From Mucilaginibacter gossypiicola (lineage in GTDB: Bacteria > Bacteroidota > Bacteroidia > Sphingobacteriales > Sphingobacteriaceae), in NCBI RefSeq assembly GCF_900110105.1, contig NZ_FOCL01000006.1, positions 62,001-126,000 of the forward strand: a DNA stretch of 64,000 nt, written 5' to 3'. Position numbers and translations under genes: made by a program. How positions within the stretch are numbered: position 1 is the stretch's first letter; each line of letters opens with the position of its first letter. The notes beneath the pieces are model-generated. The model worked only from the letters and a program-made list of their open reading frames with translations, was not told where the DNA came from and did no database searches. Positions 1 through 6,938 of the stretch are shown in pieces.

Positions 1-100
1 CGGCATTGATGCCCTGCCATACATGGGCCGACGGTTGTATCTCCAGGTCATCAAGCTTTTGTTGAAACAGCCTGTCCAGTTCCTTATCCTGCATATCCAT
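1..100 (-). CDS. Probable anti-sigma factor or membrane-bound sigma partner, N-terminal fragment
   Basis: Only the first 33 codons lie in the window; the gene runs off the left edge. The start ATG at 100-98 lies inside the last codons of the sigma factor gene, a 17-bp overlap that suggests translational coupling. The visible N-terminus (MDMQDKELDRLFQQKLDDLE, then IQPSAHVWQGI) is acidic and ends in a P-S-x-x-V-W motif. That is the usual beginning of small proteins encoded directly after ECF sigma genes in Bacteroidota, before their single membrane helix. The anti-sigma role is inferred from position and this N-terminus. The helix and the rest of the protein cannot be seen. Confidence 0.6.
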   Translation of the reverse strand, partial: MDMQDKELDRLFQQKLDDLEIQPSAHVWQGINA

Positions 101-656
101 AACTTTTGCCCTCCATTTTAGCAATTTGTTCTTTCAAAATTGTACGTGCCCTTGATAGCTGCGATTTAGAGGCACCCTCGGTAATGCCCACAATCTCTGC
201 TATCTCTTTGTGCGAATAACCTTCAAGCGCATAAAGGTTAAACACTATCCGGTAACCCGGTGCCAGTTGCTGTATTATGCCCATCAGCACCTTTGCATCC
301 AGGTTGGCCGCTGCCAGTGGATTAACCGATGGCTCATGTCCGGCCTCTTCAATATCAATTACCTGCATCATCTTATGATGTTTCCGATAATACTCAATCG
401 AACTGTGAACCATAATGCGCCTAACCCAACCTTCAAATGATCCGTCGCCCCGGTAATCATTCATTTTTTGGAAAACCCTTATAAAGCCATTCTGCAACAT
501 ATCTTCGGCCTCCATGCGGTCGGTAGCGTAGCGCATACATACCCCCAGCATTTTTGAGGCGAACTGTTTATAAAGCAGTTCCTGAGCCTTCCGCTCGCCT
601 GCCCGGCAGCGGTCTATCAATTGGTGAATGGTATATTTAGGTTCCAAAAACATCAT
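84..656 (-). CDS. RNA polymerase ECF-type sigma factor
   Basis: This 190-residue protein is a sigma-70 family ECF regulator that would direct RNA polymerase to a dedicated set of promoters. Region 2 (about residues 26-95) holds the typical A-E-D-M-L-Q-x-G-F-I-R-V-F helix and the F-x-G-W-V-R-R-I segment. Region 4 (about 125-180) holds the helix-turn-helix G-Y-S-H-K-E-I-A-E-I-V-G-I-T-E-G-A-S-K-S-Q-L. Two consecutive ATG codons (656 and 653) are possible starts. The downstream gene overlaps by 17 bp and looks like its regulator. Upstream lie 550 bp of repeat DNA, so no promoter was assigned. The stimulus is unknown. Family assignment is firm. Confidence 0.95.
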   Translation of the reverse strand: MMFLEPKYTIHQLIDRCRAGERKAQELLYKQFASKMLGVCMRYATDRMEAEDMLQNGFIRVFQKMNDYRGDGSFEGWVRRIMVHSSIEYYRKHHKMMQVIDIEEAGHEPSVNPLAAANLDAKVLMGIIQQLAPGYRIVFNLYALEGYSHKEIAEIVGITEGASKSQLSRARTILKEQIAKMEGKSYGYAG

Positions 657-764
657 TTATAAGTAAGATGGTATAGTGATGTAAATGGTTGCATGGGGAT
701 GTAAATATTTTAATAAATAGTTTATCCGGTGAACAGCATGTAAAATAGGGAATCGCTTTTAAAA

Positions 765-1123
765 TACGAGGCACCTCCGGAGCCCTTAAAATTGATTTAA
801 TTTTTTCTATAAACACGTTATCCCAAAGGGCAATGTCATTAAGTTAAGGGAAATTCCCCAGAGGGGGAACAGGTTTGTAGTAATGTCATATACCGAAAAT
901 AACCGTGCCAGAGGTACGGAACACTCGGGGTTGTGTACCTCTGGCACACCAAGACAAACAAATCTTTAATTTCTACAAACCTTTTGCACCTCTGGTGCAA
1001 CCTGTCAAGCCCTTAACTTAATGACATTGCCCGCTGGGGTAAACAGCGATTTCAAAACTCCGTTAGGAGTATCGTGTTTATAGCAAAAAATTAATCGGAA
1101 AGTGGCTCCATAGGTGCCTCGTG
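765..1123. repeat. Family B inverted-repeat element, split by a family A insertion
   Basis: The left arm starts at 765 (acgaggcacctccggagccc, then ctataaacacg near 807-818). The right arm, ending near 1123, carries the same words as reverse complement (cgtgtttatag ... ggctccataggtgcctcgt). A third, single arm of this family lies near 29511-29580. The 199-bp element at 831-1029 sits in the loop. No ORF of note is present between 657 and 1208. Confidence 0.75.
831..1029 (-). mobile_element. Family A MITE-like element, copy 1 (199 bp)
   Basis: The ends caatgtcattaagttaaggg (831-850) and cccttaacttaatgacattg (1010-1029) are perfect 20-bp inverted repeats. Inside are a hairpin with a 13-bp stem (gtgccagaggtac / gtacctctggcac) and ccagagg/cctctgg motifs. 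Copies 2 and 3 (17726-17924 and 43438-43636) have exactly the same length in the opposite orientation. There is no coding capacity, so any movement would need a transposase encoded elsewhere. Confidence 0.8.
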
Positions 1124-1208
1124 TCGATGGTTAATTTATAAAAGTAGTCCATCTGCCTAAGGGGATTGATTGAATTGGCAGAAAAAATTGAGATAGCGGA
1201 TTAGGTGA

Positions 1209-1742
1209 TTACTTCTTCTCCCTATACCGCTTATAGATCTTCACGGCAATCATCAGGATAACCCCTAAAGAAACTATCCCAACCACGCCGAATACCCAGC
1301 TCAAAGCATCCTTTTTTACAGCAAGAAAAACAATGGCGAAAAGAAAAATAGTGGCCAGCTCATTCCAGAGGCGTAGCTGGCTGGAAGTCCATTTGAAAAT
1401 GCCTTTGCGCATTTGTTTTATTTTGGATTCGCAAATGTGGTGATAGGCCACCAGGCCAAATACAAAAGCTAATTTGATATGCAGCCAGGGCATTTTTAAC
1501 CAGGCTGGTGTTAAATATAGCATAGTACAGCCCGCCAATATGGTGATTAGCATGGATGGTTTGGCTATAACATTCCATAACCTGCTCTCCATAATTTCAA
1601 ACTGTTTGGAGAGTATGGTACGTTCCGGTTCGGGTTTATCCTGTGCCTCGGTATGATAAATAAATAAGCGCACAATATAAAACAGCCCCGCCATCCAGCA
1701 GACTACAAAAATGATGTGTATGGCGAGAACGTATTGGTACAT
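1209..1742 (-). CDS. hemJ: Protoporphyrinogen IX oxidase, HemJ type
   Basis: HemJ is a small integral membrane protein that oxidises protoporphyrinogen IX to protoporphyrin IX in bacteria lacking HemG and HemY. The 177-residue product begins with the family signature H-I-I-F-V-V-C-W-M-A-G-L-F-Y followed by R-L-F-x-Y-H. It has about five hydrophobic segments (residues 4-27, 55-78, 88-103, 122-141, 146-168) and the A-Y-H-H-I motif near 100. This is the usual size for the UPF0093/HemJ family. It is the last gene of the minus-strand heme cluster, 106 bp after hemE, with a REP-like palindrome in the gap. Context and sequence agree. Confidence 0.9.
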   Translation of the reverse strand: MYQYVLAIHIIFVVCWMAGLFYIVRLFIYHTEAQDKPEPERTILSKQFEIMESRLWNVIAKPSMLITILAGCTMLYLTPAWLKMPWLHIKLAFVFGLVAYHHICESKIKQMRKGIFKWTSSQLRLWNELATIFLFAIVFLAVKKDALSWVFGVVGIVSLGVILMIAVKIYKRYREKK

Positions 1743-1753
1743 ACCGTAAGTTC

Positions 1754-1840
1754 ATGTCATTGCGAGGAACGAAGTAATCGCGAACTTTACAGAGTGACTT
1801 GCATAGTTCGCGATTGCCACGCTATCGCTCGCAATGACAT
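1754..1840. repeat. REP-like palindrome (family R) between hemE and hemJ
   Basis: Outer arms atgtcattgcgag and ctcgcaatgacat are inverted, with a second inverted pair (aatcgcgaact / agttcgcgatt) inside. One of about eleven copies in this window. In the transcript it would fold into a long stem between hemE and hemJ. Confidence 0.85.
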
Positions 1841-1848
1841 ACTTTTTT

Positions 1849-2874
1849 TTAATTTCTGTATTCTTTTATCACTTCCACCGCGTACTTCACATTATCAAAC
1901 GGGATATCCGGCATAATGCCATGACCCAGGTTAAAGATGAAGCCGTTTTCGCCTTTCATGCGGTCGAACAGGCGGTAGATGCGTTCTTTAATTACTTTTT
2001 TATCAGCATAAAGGATGTGCGGATCAAGGTTACCCTGTACCGCTATGCCTGCCGGTAAGCGTTTTTTAATATCTAACAGATCAACATTCCAATCGATAGA
2101 AATTACATCCGGTTTAGCCTCGGCCATTAATGGTGCAAAAACCGAGCTGCCTTTACAGAAAGAGATCACCGGGATATCTTTACGGTTCAGCTTGCTGATG
2201 ATCTCGGCAATATAACGGTGGCTAAATTCTTTATAATCATCCCATGCTAAAGCCTGCGCCCAGCTATCGAAGATCTGTACGGCGTTTACACCGGCAGCAA
2301 TCTGCATGTTCAGGTAATCTGCGGTAACGGTGGCAATTTTTGATAACAGCTGATGGGCCATTTCGGGCTCATTGTGCAGCATCAGTTTGGTCCGCTTGAA
2401 ATCTTTTGATGATCCGCCTTCAACCAGGTAGCTCATTACTGTAAATGGCGCACCGGCAAAACCGATCAGCGGAATACGACCGGCAAGGCGCTGTTGAATC
2501 ACTTTGATGGCATCGCCAACGTATTGCAACTTGTCCAACACATCGGTTCGCAATGCATCAACATCGGCCTGTGTACGTACGGGGTTTGCAAACAGCGGAC
2601 CAACGCCTGCGTTAAAGCTCAGGTCGCCGCCCATGGCTTCACCTGTTACCAGGATATCTGAAAATAAAATTGCGCCGTCGATGCCTAACAGGTCGACAGG
2701 CAGCATGGTAACATCGGCAGCAATCTCCGGTGTTTTACACATTTCAAGGAACGAGTATTTGTTTTTAATGTCCCAATACTCTTTCATAAAGCGGCCCGCC
2801 TGCCTCATCATCCAAACCGGTGGGCGTTCTGTTTGCTCCGAAAATGCCGCTTTTATTAATAACGAATCTCTCAT
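1849..2874 (-). CDS. hemE: Uroporphyrinogen decarboxylase
   Basis: HemE removes the four acetate carboxyls of uroporphyrinogen III to give coproporphyrinogen III in the cytoplasm. The 341-residue product is full length. It carries the N-terminal signature R-P-P-V-W-M-M-R-Q-A-G-R (residues 17-28, with the two substrate-binding arginines) and the F-S-D-I-L-V loop (71-76, with the essential aspartate). Further on are the G-F-A-G-A-P-F-T and Y-L-V-E-G-G-S-S-K-D-F segments and a C-terminal N-L-G-H-G-I. It lies between the TPR membrane gene and hemJ. The 136-bp leader to the preceding gene is a word-mosaic repeat, so it may share the upstream transcript. Confidence 0.98.
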   Translation of the reverse strand: MRDSLLIKAAFSEQTERPPVWMMRQAGRFMKEYWDIKNKYSFLEMCKTPEIAADVTMLPVDLLGIDGAILFSDILVTGEAMGGDLSFNAGVGPLFANPVRTQADVDALRTDVLDKLQYVGDAIKVIQQRLAGRIPLIGFAGAPFTVMSYLVEGGSSKDFKRTKLMLHNEPEMAHQLLSKIATVTADYLNMQIAAGVNAVQIFDSWAQALAWDDYKEFSHRYIAEIISKLNRKDIPVISFCKGSSVFAPLMAEAKPDVISIDWNVDLLDIKKRLPAGIAVQGNLDPHILYADKKVIKERIYRLFDRMKGENGFIFNLGHGIMPDIPFDNVKYAVEVIKEYRN

Positions 2875-2880
2875 ATTTTA

Positions 2881-3055
2881 GTTAGATGCAAGAAGTTAGG
2901 TAGAAGCAAGAAGTCAAGAATCAAGAGACAGGAAAAGAAATTTCATCTATCTTGCTTCTTGCTGTTTTGTCTCTTGACTCTTTCCATCCTGACTCTTGCC
3001 GTCTTATTTCTTAATATCTTGTCTCCTGACTCTTAAAGTCTTGACTCTTTTTTTC
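2881..3055. repeat. Word-mosaic repeat (gcaagaagtc / gactcttgc type)
   Basis: About 60 bp of variations on agaagcaagaagtcaagaatc are followed by about 110 bp of the reverse-complement words (cttgcttcttgctg, tgtctcttgactc, tgactcttaaagtcttgac). The whole could fold into an imperfect hairpin. It reaches about 45 bp into the 3' end of the next gene and supplies its last codons. Confidence 0.7.
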
Positions 3056-3577
3056 TGGTTCTTTTTTCAATTCCTGCTGAAGGCGGCTTATCACATCCTT
3101 CATTTTGGCTGTTATTTTTTCTTTATGCTTTTCGGTTAATTGAAGATATGCTTTAGCTTTTTCAACATTACCGCGCCTGATGCTGATATTGGCCACACTA
3201 ACCAATGCTGCTACGTGGTCATTAACCGAACGCAATGGATATTGTGCCGCTATTTCATAATGCTTTTCAGCCTCTTCAAAATCCTGCCTTTGCAAACAAA
3301 GACCGCCGTAAATGAATTCATAATAACCCCGGCGGTTTTTGCTGAGCCACTCGGGTTTTGCGATCTCACTTAATGAAGCGGCTGTTTTGTCGAAATCCTT
3401 TACATGAAAATGCTTGGATGCAACAATTAACGTACCCTGTCTGAAATAATCCCAGATAAGCAGGACGATCATCATTGCTGCCACTACTGCAAGTTCATAA
3501 ATACGAAAATACACCAACACACCTAACGACAGCAGAAATACAAACGCAATGAATATACGTACCCTGTTACTGAACAT
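3011..3577 (-). CDS. Membrane-anchored TPR-like protein in the heme cluster
   Basis: The function is unknown. This 188-residue protein has two N-terminal membrane helices (about residues 7-23 and 28-44). A soluble part follows with TPR-like helical pairs, for example G-L-C-L-Q-R-Q-D-F-E-E-A-E-K-H-Y-E-I-A near 93-112 and A-N-I-S-I-R-R-G-N-V-E-K-A-K-A-Y near 129-145. The tail is Lys/Glu-rich. Its start overlaps the stop of the response regulator gene by one base, so the two are translationally coupled and may act together. The last dozen codons (K-K-S-Q-D-F-K-S-Q-E-T-R-Y) are written by a word-mosaic repeat, so the original C-terminus was probably altered. Confidence 0.75.
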   Translation of the reverse strand: MFSNRVRIFIAFVFLLSLGVLVYFRIYELAVVAAMMIVLLIWDYFRQGTLIVASKHFHVKDFDKTAASLSEIAKPEWLSKNRRGYYEFIYGGLCLQRQDFEEAEKHYEIAAQYPLRSVNDHVAALVSVANISIRRGNVEKAKAYLQLTEKHKEKITAKMKDVISRLQQELKKEPEKKSQDFKSQETRY

Positions 3578-4290
3578 TAATGCTGATTATCGGTAAATTT
3601 ATAGCCTACACCACGGATAGAGTGAAAATAAACCGGGTTTTTAGGGTCTGGTTCAAAATACTTACGGAAGGTTAGGATGAAGTTATCGATGGTACGGGTT
3701 GACGGATAAACGTCATAATTCCATACTGTTTCCAGGATCTGCTCGCGCGATACAGCATCATTACGACGCTCAATCAACAGTTTAAGCAGCATGGTTTCCT
3801 TTTTAGTAAGGGCGGTAATTGAGCCATCTTCATTAACCAGTTCAAACGAGTTAAAGTGGATGGTTTTATCACCTATTTTGTAGCTGTTAAACTCTTTCAG
3901 GTCTTCACCTTTCAGGCTGCGTTTTACCAGGTTGTTCACCCTTAAAATAAGCTCTTCGAGGTTAAAAGGTTTGGTAAGATAATCATCGGCACCTTTCTTT
4001 AAGCCCGAAATCTTGTCCTCATTGGTGTTTTTTGCCGTAAGGAACATGATAGGTACTTCGGTATTTTCAAGCCTGATGGTTTCAGCAACAACAAAGCCGT
4101 CAATTTCGGGCATCATTACGTCAAGTATCACCAGGTTAAAGCGTTCTTCTTTAAATAGCTGTAAAGCTTTTTTGCCGTTTTTAGCCGGAGTTACCTTGTA
4201 GCCTTCCAGCTCAAGGTTAAGCTTAATTGCTTCTAACAAATGCTCTTCGTCTTCGGCCAATAAAATCCTTTTTTTGTTTGGCATGCTCAT
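3577..4290 (-). CDS. OmpR/PhoB-family response regulator
   Basis: The receiver domain has the acidic pocket A-E-D-E-E, the phosphoacceptor Asp in V-I-L-D-V-M-M-P (residue 57 counted from the chosen start) and the conserved Lys in L-T-K-P-F. The C-terminal winged-helix (about 135-235) carries T-K-K-E-x-x-L-L-K-L-L and the R-T-I-D-N-F-I recognition region. It would bind DNA as a phosphorylated dimer. I chose ATG 4290; an in-frame TTG at 4296, two bases after the kinase stop, is also possible. It is coupled to the kinase upstream and the TPR gene downstream. Regulation of the surrounding heme genes is a guess from position. Confidence 0.93.
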   Translation of the reverse strand: MSMPNKKRILLAEDEEHLLEAIKLNLELEGYKVTPAKNGKKALQLFKEERFNLVILDVMMPEIDGFVVAETIRLENTEVPIMFLTAKNTNEDKISGLKKGADDYLTKPFNLEELILRVNNLVKRSLKGEDLKEFNSYKIGDKTIHFNSFELVNEDGSITALTKKETMLLKLLIERRNDAVSREQILETVWNYDVYPSTRTIDNFILTFRKYFEPDPKNPVYFHSIRGVGYKFTDNQH

Positions 4291-4298
4291 ATTCAAAT

Positions 4299-5174
4299 TT
4301 AGGTTAATCCAAATGTAACTTCAAAAATACTACCAGCAGGGCGGTTATCTTTAACCCTGATACTGGCCTGGTGTTTATCCAACACCTCCTTAACAATATA
4401 AAGGCCCAGTCCGGTACCTTTAGTGTTACGGGTTTCTTCGCTGCCTACGCGGTAAAAACGCTCAAAAATGCGGGTCTTTTCCTCGTCGGCAATACCGATA
4501 CCATGATCGGCTACCTGTAAATAAACTTTATCGTCTTTCGAAAACAGCTTTACCCCAACAGACGAGCAGGGGCTTGAATATTTTACAGCGTTTTCGATCA
4601 AATTGGTTACTACCGATGTAAGGGCAAATTTATCACCTACAATCTCCACCTTAGGCTCAATCTCGGCCTCGATGATCTGTTGATTGCAATCGCATTTGGA
4701 GATCTGCAGGCGGTTAACAATGCTGTCAACCAAAACCGAAAGGTTAAAGCTGGCCTTAGGGAAGCTATATGAGCGGTTCTCGATCTTAGATGCAAGCAGC
4801 ATATTCTCAACCATATCATCCAAACGTTCAACATCGTTTAATGATTTCTCAATAAAATCAAGAAGCTGTTCTTTGGTCAGATGACGCTTTTGAATAGTTT
4901 GCAGCAGGATCTTGATTGATGCCAGCGGCGATTTCAACTCATGTGTTACCGAAAGCAGGAAGTTCTTTTTTTGCTCCTGTAGCCTGCGCTCTTTGTTAAA
5001 CGAGCGGTGAAGGTTGATTGCGCCAATTAAAAATACGGCTACAAACATGGCCCCTTCGCCCAGGATCATACCGGTGCGGCGCGGTTGCAGCGTAACCAGC
5101 ATATAGCCCCACCATACCAGTTCGGCAACGGCATAGGTGATGAGCGCGTAAAAAATAACAAATGACTTCTTCAT
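4299..5174 (-). CDS. Membrane sensor histidine kinase, HisKA type
   Basis: The 291-residue kinase has two membrane helices (about residues 5-27 and 35-53) with almost no periplasmic loop between them. It therefore probably senses a membrane or cytoplasmic signal. The H-box is S-V-T-H-E-L-K-S-P-L with His78. The ATPase part has the N-box N-L-I-E-N-A-V-K-Y-S, the G1 box D-H-G-I-G-I, the F-box region F-E-R-F-Y-R and the G2 box G-T-G-L-G-L-Y-I. It is followed at once by its response regulator. A histidine kinase pair between hemL and hemE is unusual. Its target is not shown by the sequence. Confidence 0.94.
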   Translation of the reverse strand: MKKSFVIFYALITYAVAELVWWGYMLVTLQPRRTGMILGEGAMFVAVFLIGAINLHRSFNKERRLQEQKKNFLLSVTHELKSPLASIKILLQTIQKRHLTKEQLLDFIEKSLNDVERLDDMVENMLLASKIENRSYSFPKASFNLSVLVDSIVNRLQISKCDCNQQIIEAEIEPKVEIVGDKFALTSVVTNLIENAVKYSSPCSSVGVKLFSKDDKVYLQVADHGIGIADEEKTRIFERFYRVGSEETRNTKGTGLGLYIVKEVLDKHQASIRVKDNRPAGSIFEVTFGLT

Positions 5175-5189
5175 CTCAGTATGTTAATC

Positions 5190-5283
5190 AGTTTGCAGTT
5201 CTCGGTTTGCAGTTTGCAGTAGTCAATTAGTTAGCAATATGATTGTCCCCTTAACTGCAAACTGCCCACGGGCAACTGCCAAC
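5190..5283. repeat. Word-mosaic repeat (gtttgcagtt / aactgcaaac type)
   Basis: Forward words gtttgcagtt, ggtttgcagtttgcagtag are followed about 50 bp later by the inverted words aactgcaaactgcc and gggcaactgccaac. This fills the gap between hemL and the histidine kinase gene and ends at the hemL stop codon. Confidence 0.65.
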
Positions 5284-6651
5284 TTATTTACTATTAAATA
5301 CCAAATCTAAACTATCAAATATAGCACGTTTTGTTTTCTCCAGGTCGGTTTTGGTGTGTGCCGACGATATAAAGCCAACCTCATACCCCGACGGACCCAA
5401 ATAAATGCCCCTGTTCAGCAGCTCACGATGGAATTTCTTGAATTTCTCCATGCTTGAGGCATCAATATCTTCGGCTTTACGAATATACTCTTTATCTGTA
5501 AAAGCAAACCAAAATATAGAGCCTATGCCAAACACCTTGAACTTGTAATTACGGGCAGTAGCAAAACGTTGGATAGCTTCTACGAACTCTTGTGTTTTAT
5601 TGTTCAGGTCGCGGTAAAAGCCCATACGTAAAAGCTCGCTGAGCTGGGCGATACCGGCACCCATAGCAACCGGGTTGCCTGATAAAGTACCTGCCTGGTA
5701 AACCGAACCCTCGGGCGAAATATTGCTCATAATTGTTGCCGATGAGCCATAGGCACCAACAGGCATACCGCCACCAATGATTTTACCATAAGTGATAATA
5801 TCAGGTTTGATTTGGTAGTAACCGGCAGCACCTTCAAAGCCAACACGGAAACCAGAAATCACCTCATCAAATATCAGCATGGTGCCGTTTTGAGTGCAGA
5901 TGTCGCGGAGGTATTGCAGGTATTCTTTTTCCTGTAATAGTAAACCATTGTTTGCCGGCACAGGTTCAATGATCACTGCCGCAATCTGGTCTTTAAATTC
6001 GTCAAAAGCTTTAGTCAAAGCTTCTTTATCATTAAGCGCTACCACAATGGTTTCGTCGGCAACTGATTTTGGTACACCGGCAGATGAAGTTTCGCCGAAA
6101 GTAACCAGGCCCGAACCTGCTTTTACCAATAAGGCATCGGCATGACCATGATAGCAACCTTCAAACTTAAGAATTTTATCGCGTTTGGTATATCCCCTTG
6201 CTAACCTGATGGCCGACATTACAGCCTCAGTGCCCGAGCTTACAAAGCGGATCTTTTCAATAAACTTATTGTTTTTCAGGATCAGTTCGGCCAGCTCATT
6301 TTCCAATGCGGTAGGCGCGCCGAAGCTCATGCCGTGTTGCATAACCTCGATAACCTTTTCCCTTACTTTGGCATTGTTGTGGCCCAGGATCAGTGGTCCC
6401 CATGAGCAGCAATAATCGATAAACTCGTTGCCATCGGCATCCCAGATATGGCTGCCATCGCCTTTTTGAATAAACAGCGGTGTGCCATAAACAGATTTAA
6501 AAGCCCTTACCGGTGAGTTAACCCCACCCGGAAAATAGGTTTGTGCCTTAGCGTAAAGCTCGGCCGATTTTTCACGACTGATATCGGGCTTGCCCGTAGT
6601 ATTTACCGGTTCATCCTCTGCAGAAAACATCTTTTTTATTGAATCGAACAT
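5284..6651 (-). CDS. hemL: Glutamate-1-semialdehyde 2,1-aminomutase
   Basis: HemL is the PLP enzyme that converts glutamate-1-semialdehyde to 5-aminolevulinate, the second step of the C5 pathway started by HemA. The product carries the start signature F-P-G-G-V-N-S-P-V-R, the PLP contact S-S-G-T-E-A-V-M-S-A, and D-E-V-I-S-G-F-R. The Schiff-base lysine lies in T-Y-G-K-I-I-G-G-G-M-P-V-G (residue 290 from this start). I chose ATG 6651. The upstream in-frame extension to 6678 is written by a repeat (gcttaaagctgaaagcc) and is not family-like. About 20 residues precede the conserved domain, slightly more than usual. Gene order hemB-hemL fits the pathway. Confidence 0.97.
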   Translation of the reverse strand: MFDSIKKMFSAEDEPVNTTGKPDISREKSAELYAKAQTYFPGGVNSPVRAFKSVYGTPLFIQKGDGSHIWDADGNEFIDYCCSWGPLILGHNNAKVREKVIEVMQHGMSFGAPTALENELAELILKNNKFIEKIRFVSSGTEAVMSAIRLARGYTKRDKILKFEGCYHGHADALLVKAGSGLVTFGETSSAGVPKSVADETIVVALNDKEALTKAFDEFKDQIAAVIIEPVPANNGLLLQEKEYLQYLRDICTQNGTMLIFDEVISGFRVGFEGAAGYYQIKPDIITYGKIIGGGMPVGAYGSSATIMSNISPEGSVYQAGTLSGNPVAMGAGIAQLSELLRMGFYRDLNNKTQEFVEAIQRFATARNYKFKVFGIGSIFWFAFTDKEYIRKAEDIDASSMEKFKKFHRELLNRGIYLGPSGYEVGFISSAHTKTDLEKTKRAIFDSLDLVFNSK

Positions 6652-6730
6652 TTTTATGAGCTTAAAGCTGAAAGCCAAAGGCTTAAAGCTGTTTTATTAT
6701 TTATTGAGGCCTGTGCCTTTATTTGTAAGC

Positions 6731-6812
6731 CGTCATTGCGAGGAACGAAGCAATCGCAAACTATACAGAGCAGACCTGCTTCCGTGCGATTGCTTCGTTC
6801 CTCGCAATGACG
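6731..6812. repeat. REP-like palindrome (family R) between hemB and hemL
   Basis: Arms cgtcattgcgaggaacgaag and cttcgttcctcgcaatgacg form a 20-bp perfect inverted pair with gcaatcgca / tgcgattgc inside. Half of another copy (cctcgcaatgacg) lies at about 6873-6885. Confidence 0.85.
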
Positions 6813-6825
6813 GGGTGTAGATCCA

Positions 6826-6856
6826 GCCTTACGAAGTTTTTAAAACTTCGTAAGGC
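6826..6856. terminator. Perfect hairpin, possible terminator or short repeat
   Basis: A 15-bp perfect inverted pair (gccttacgaagtttt / aaaacttcgtaaggc) with one base between the arms. The same ccttacgaag word forms another hairpin at 10145-10169, so this may be a dispersed repeat rather than a true terminator. Confidence 0.45.
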
Positions 6857-6889
6857 TTAAACTGCTTTGTACCTCGCAATGACGTAGTG

Positions 6890-6938
6890 TAGATTAGCTT
6901 CTACCTTTCGCCTTTGACCTTTTCCCTTTCACCTCAAC
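6890..6938. repeat. Word-mosaic fragment (cctttcgcctttgacc type)
   Basis: The stretch cttctacctttcgcctttgaccttttccctttcacc is the same word set that lies inside the ispG coding sequence at 28096-28195. Only one orientation is clear here. It ends at the hemB stop codon region. Confidence 0.55.

Noticed and set aside
1716..1916. 66-codon plus-strand frame reading H-C-E-E-R-S-N-R-E-L
   Set aside because: This peptide is the translation of the REP-like palindrome and recurs wherever the repeat does; not a gene.
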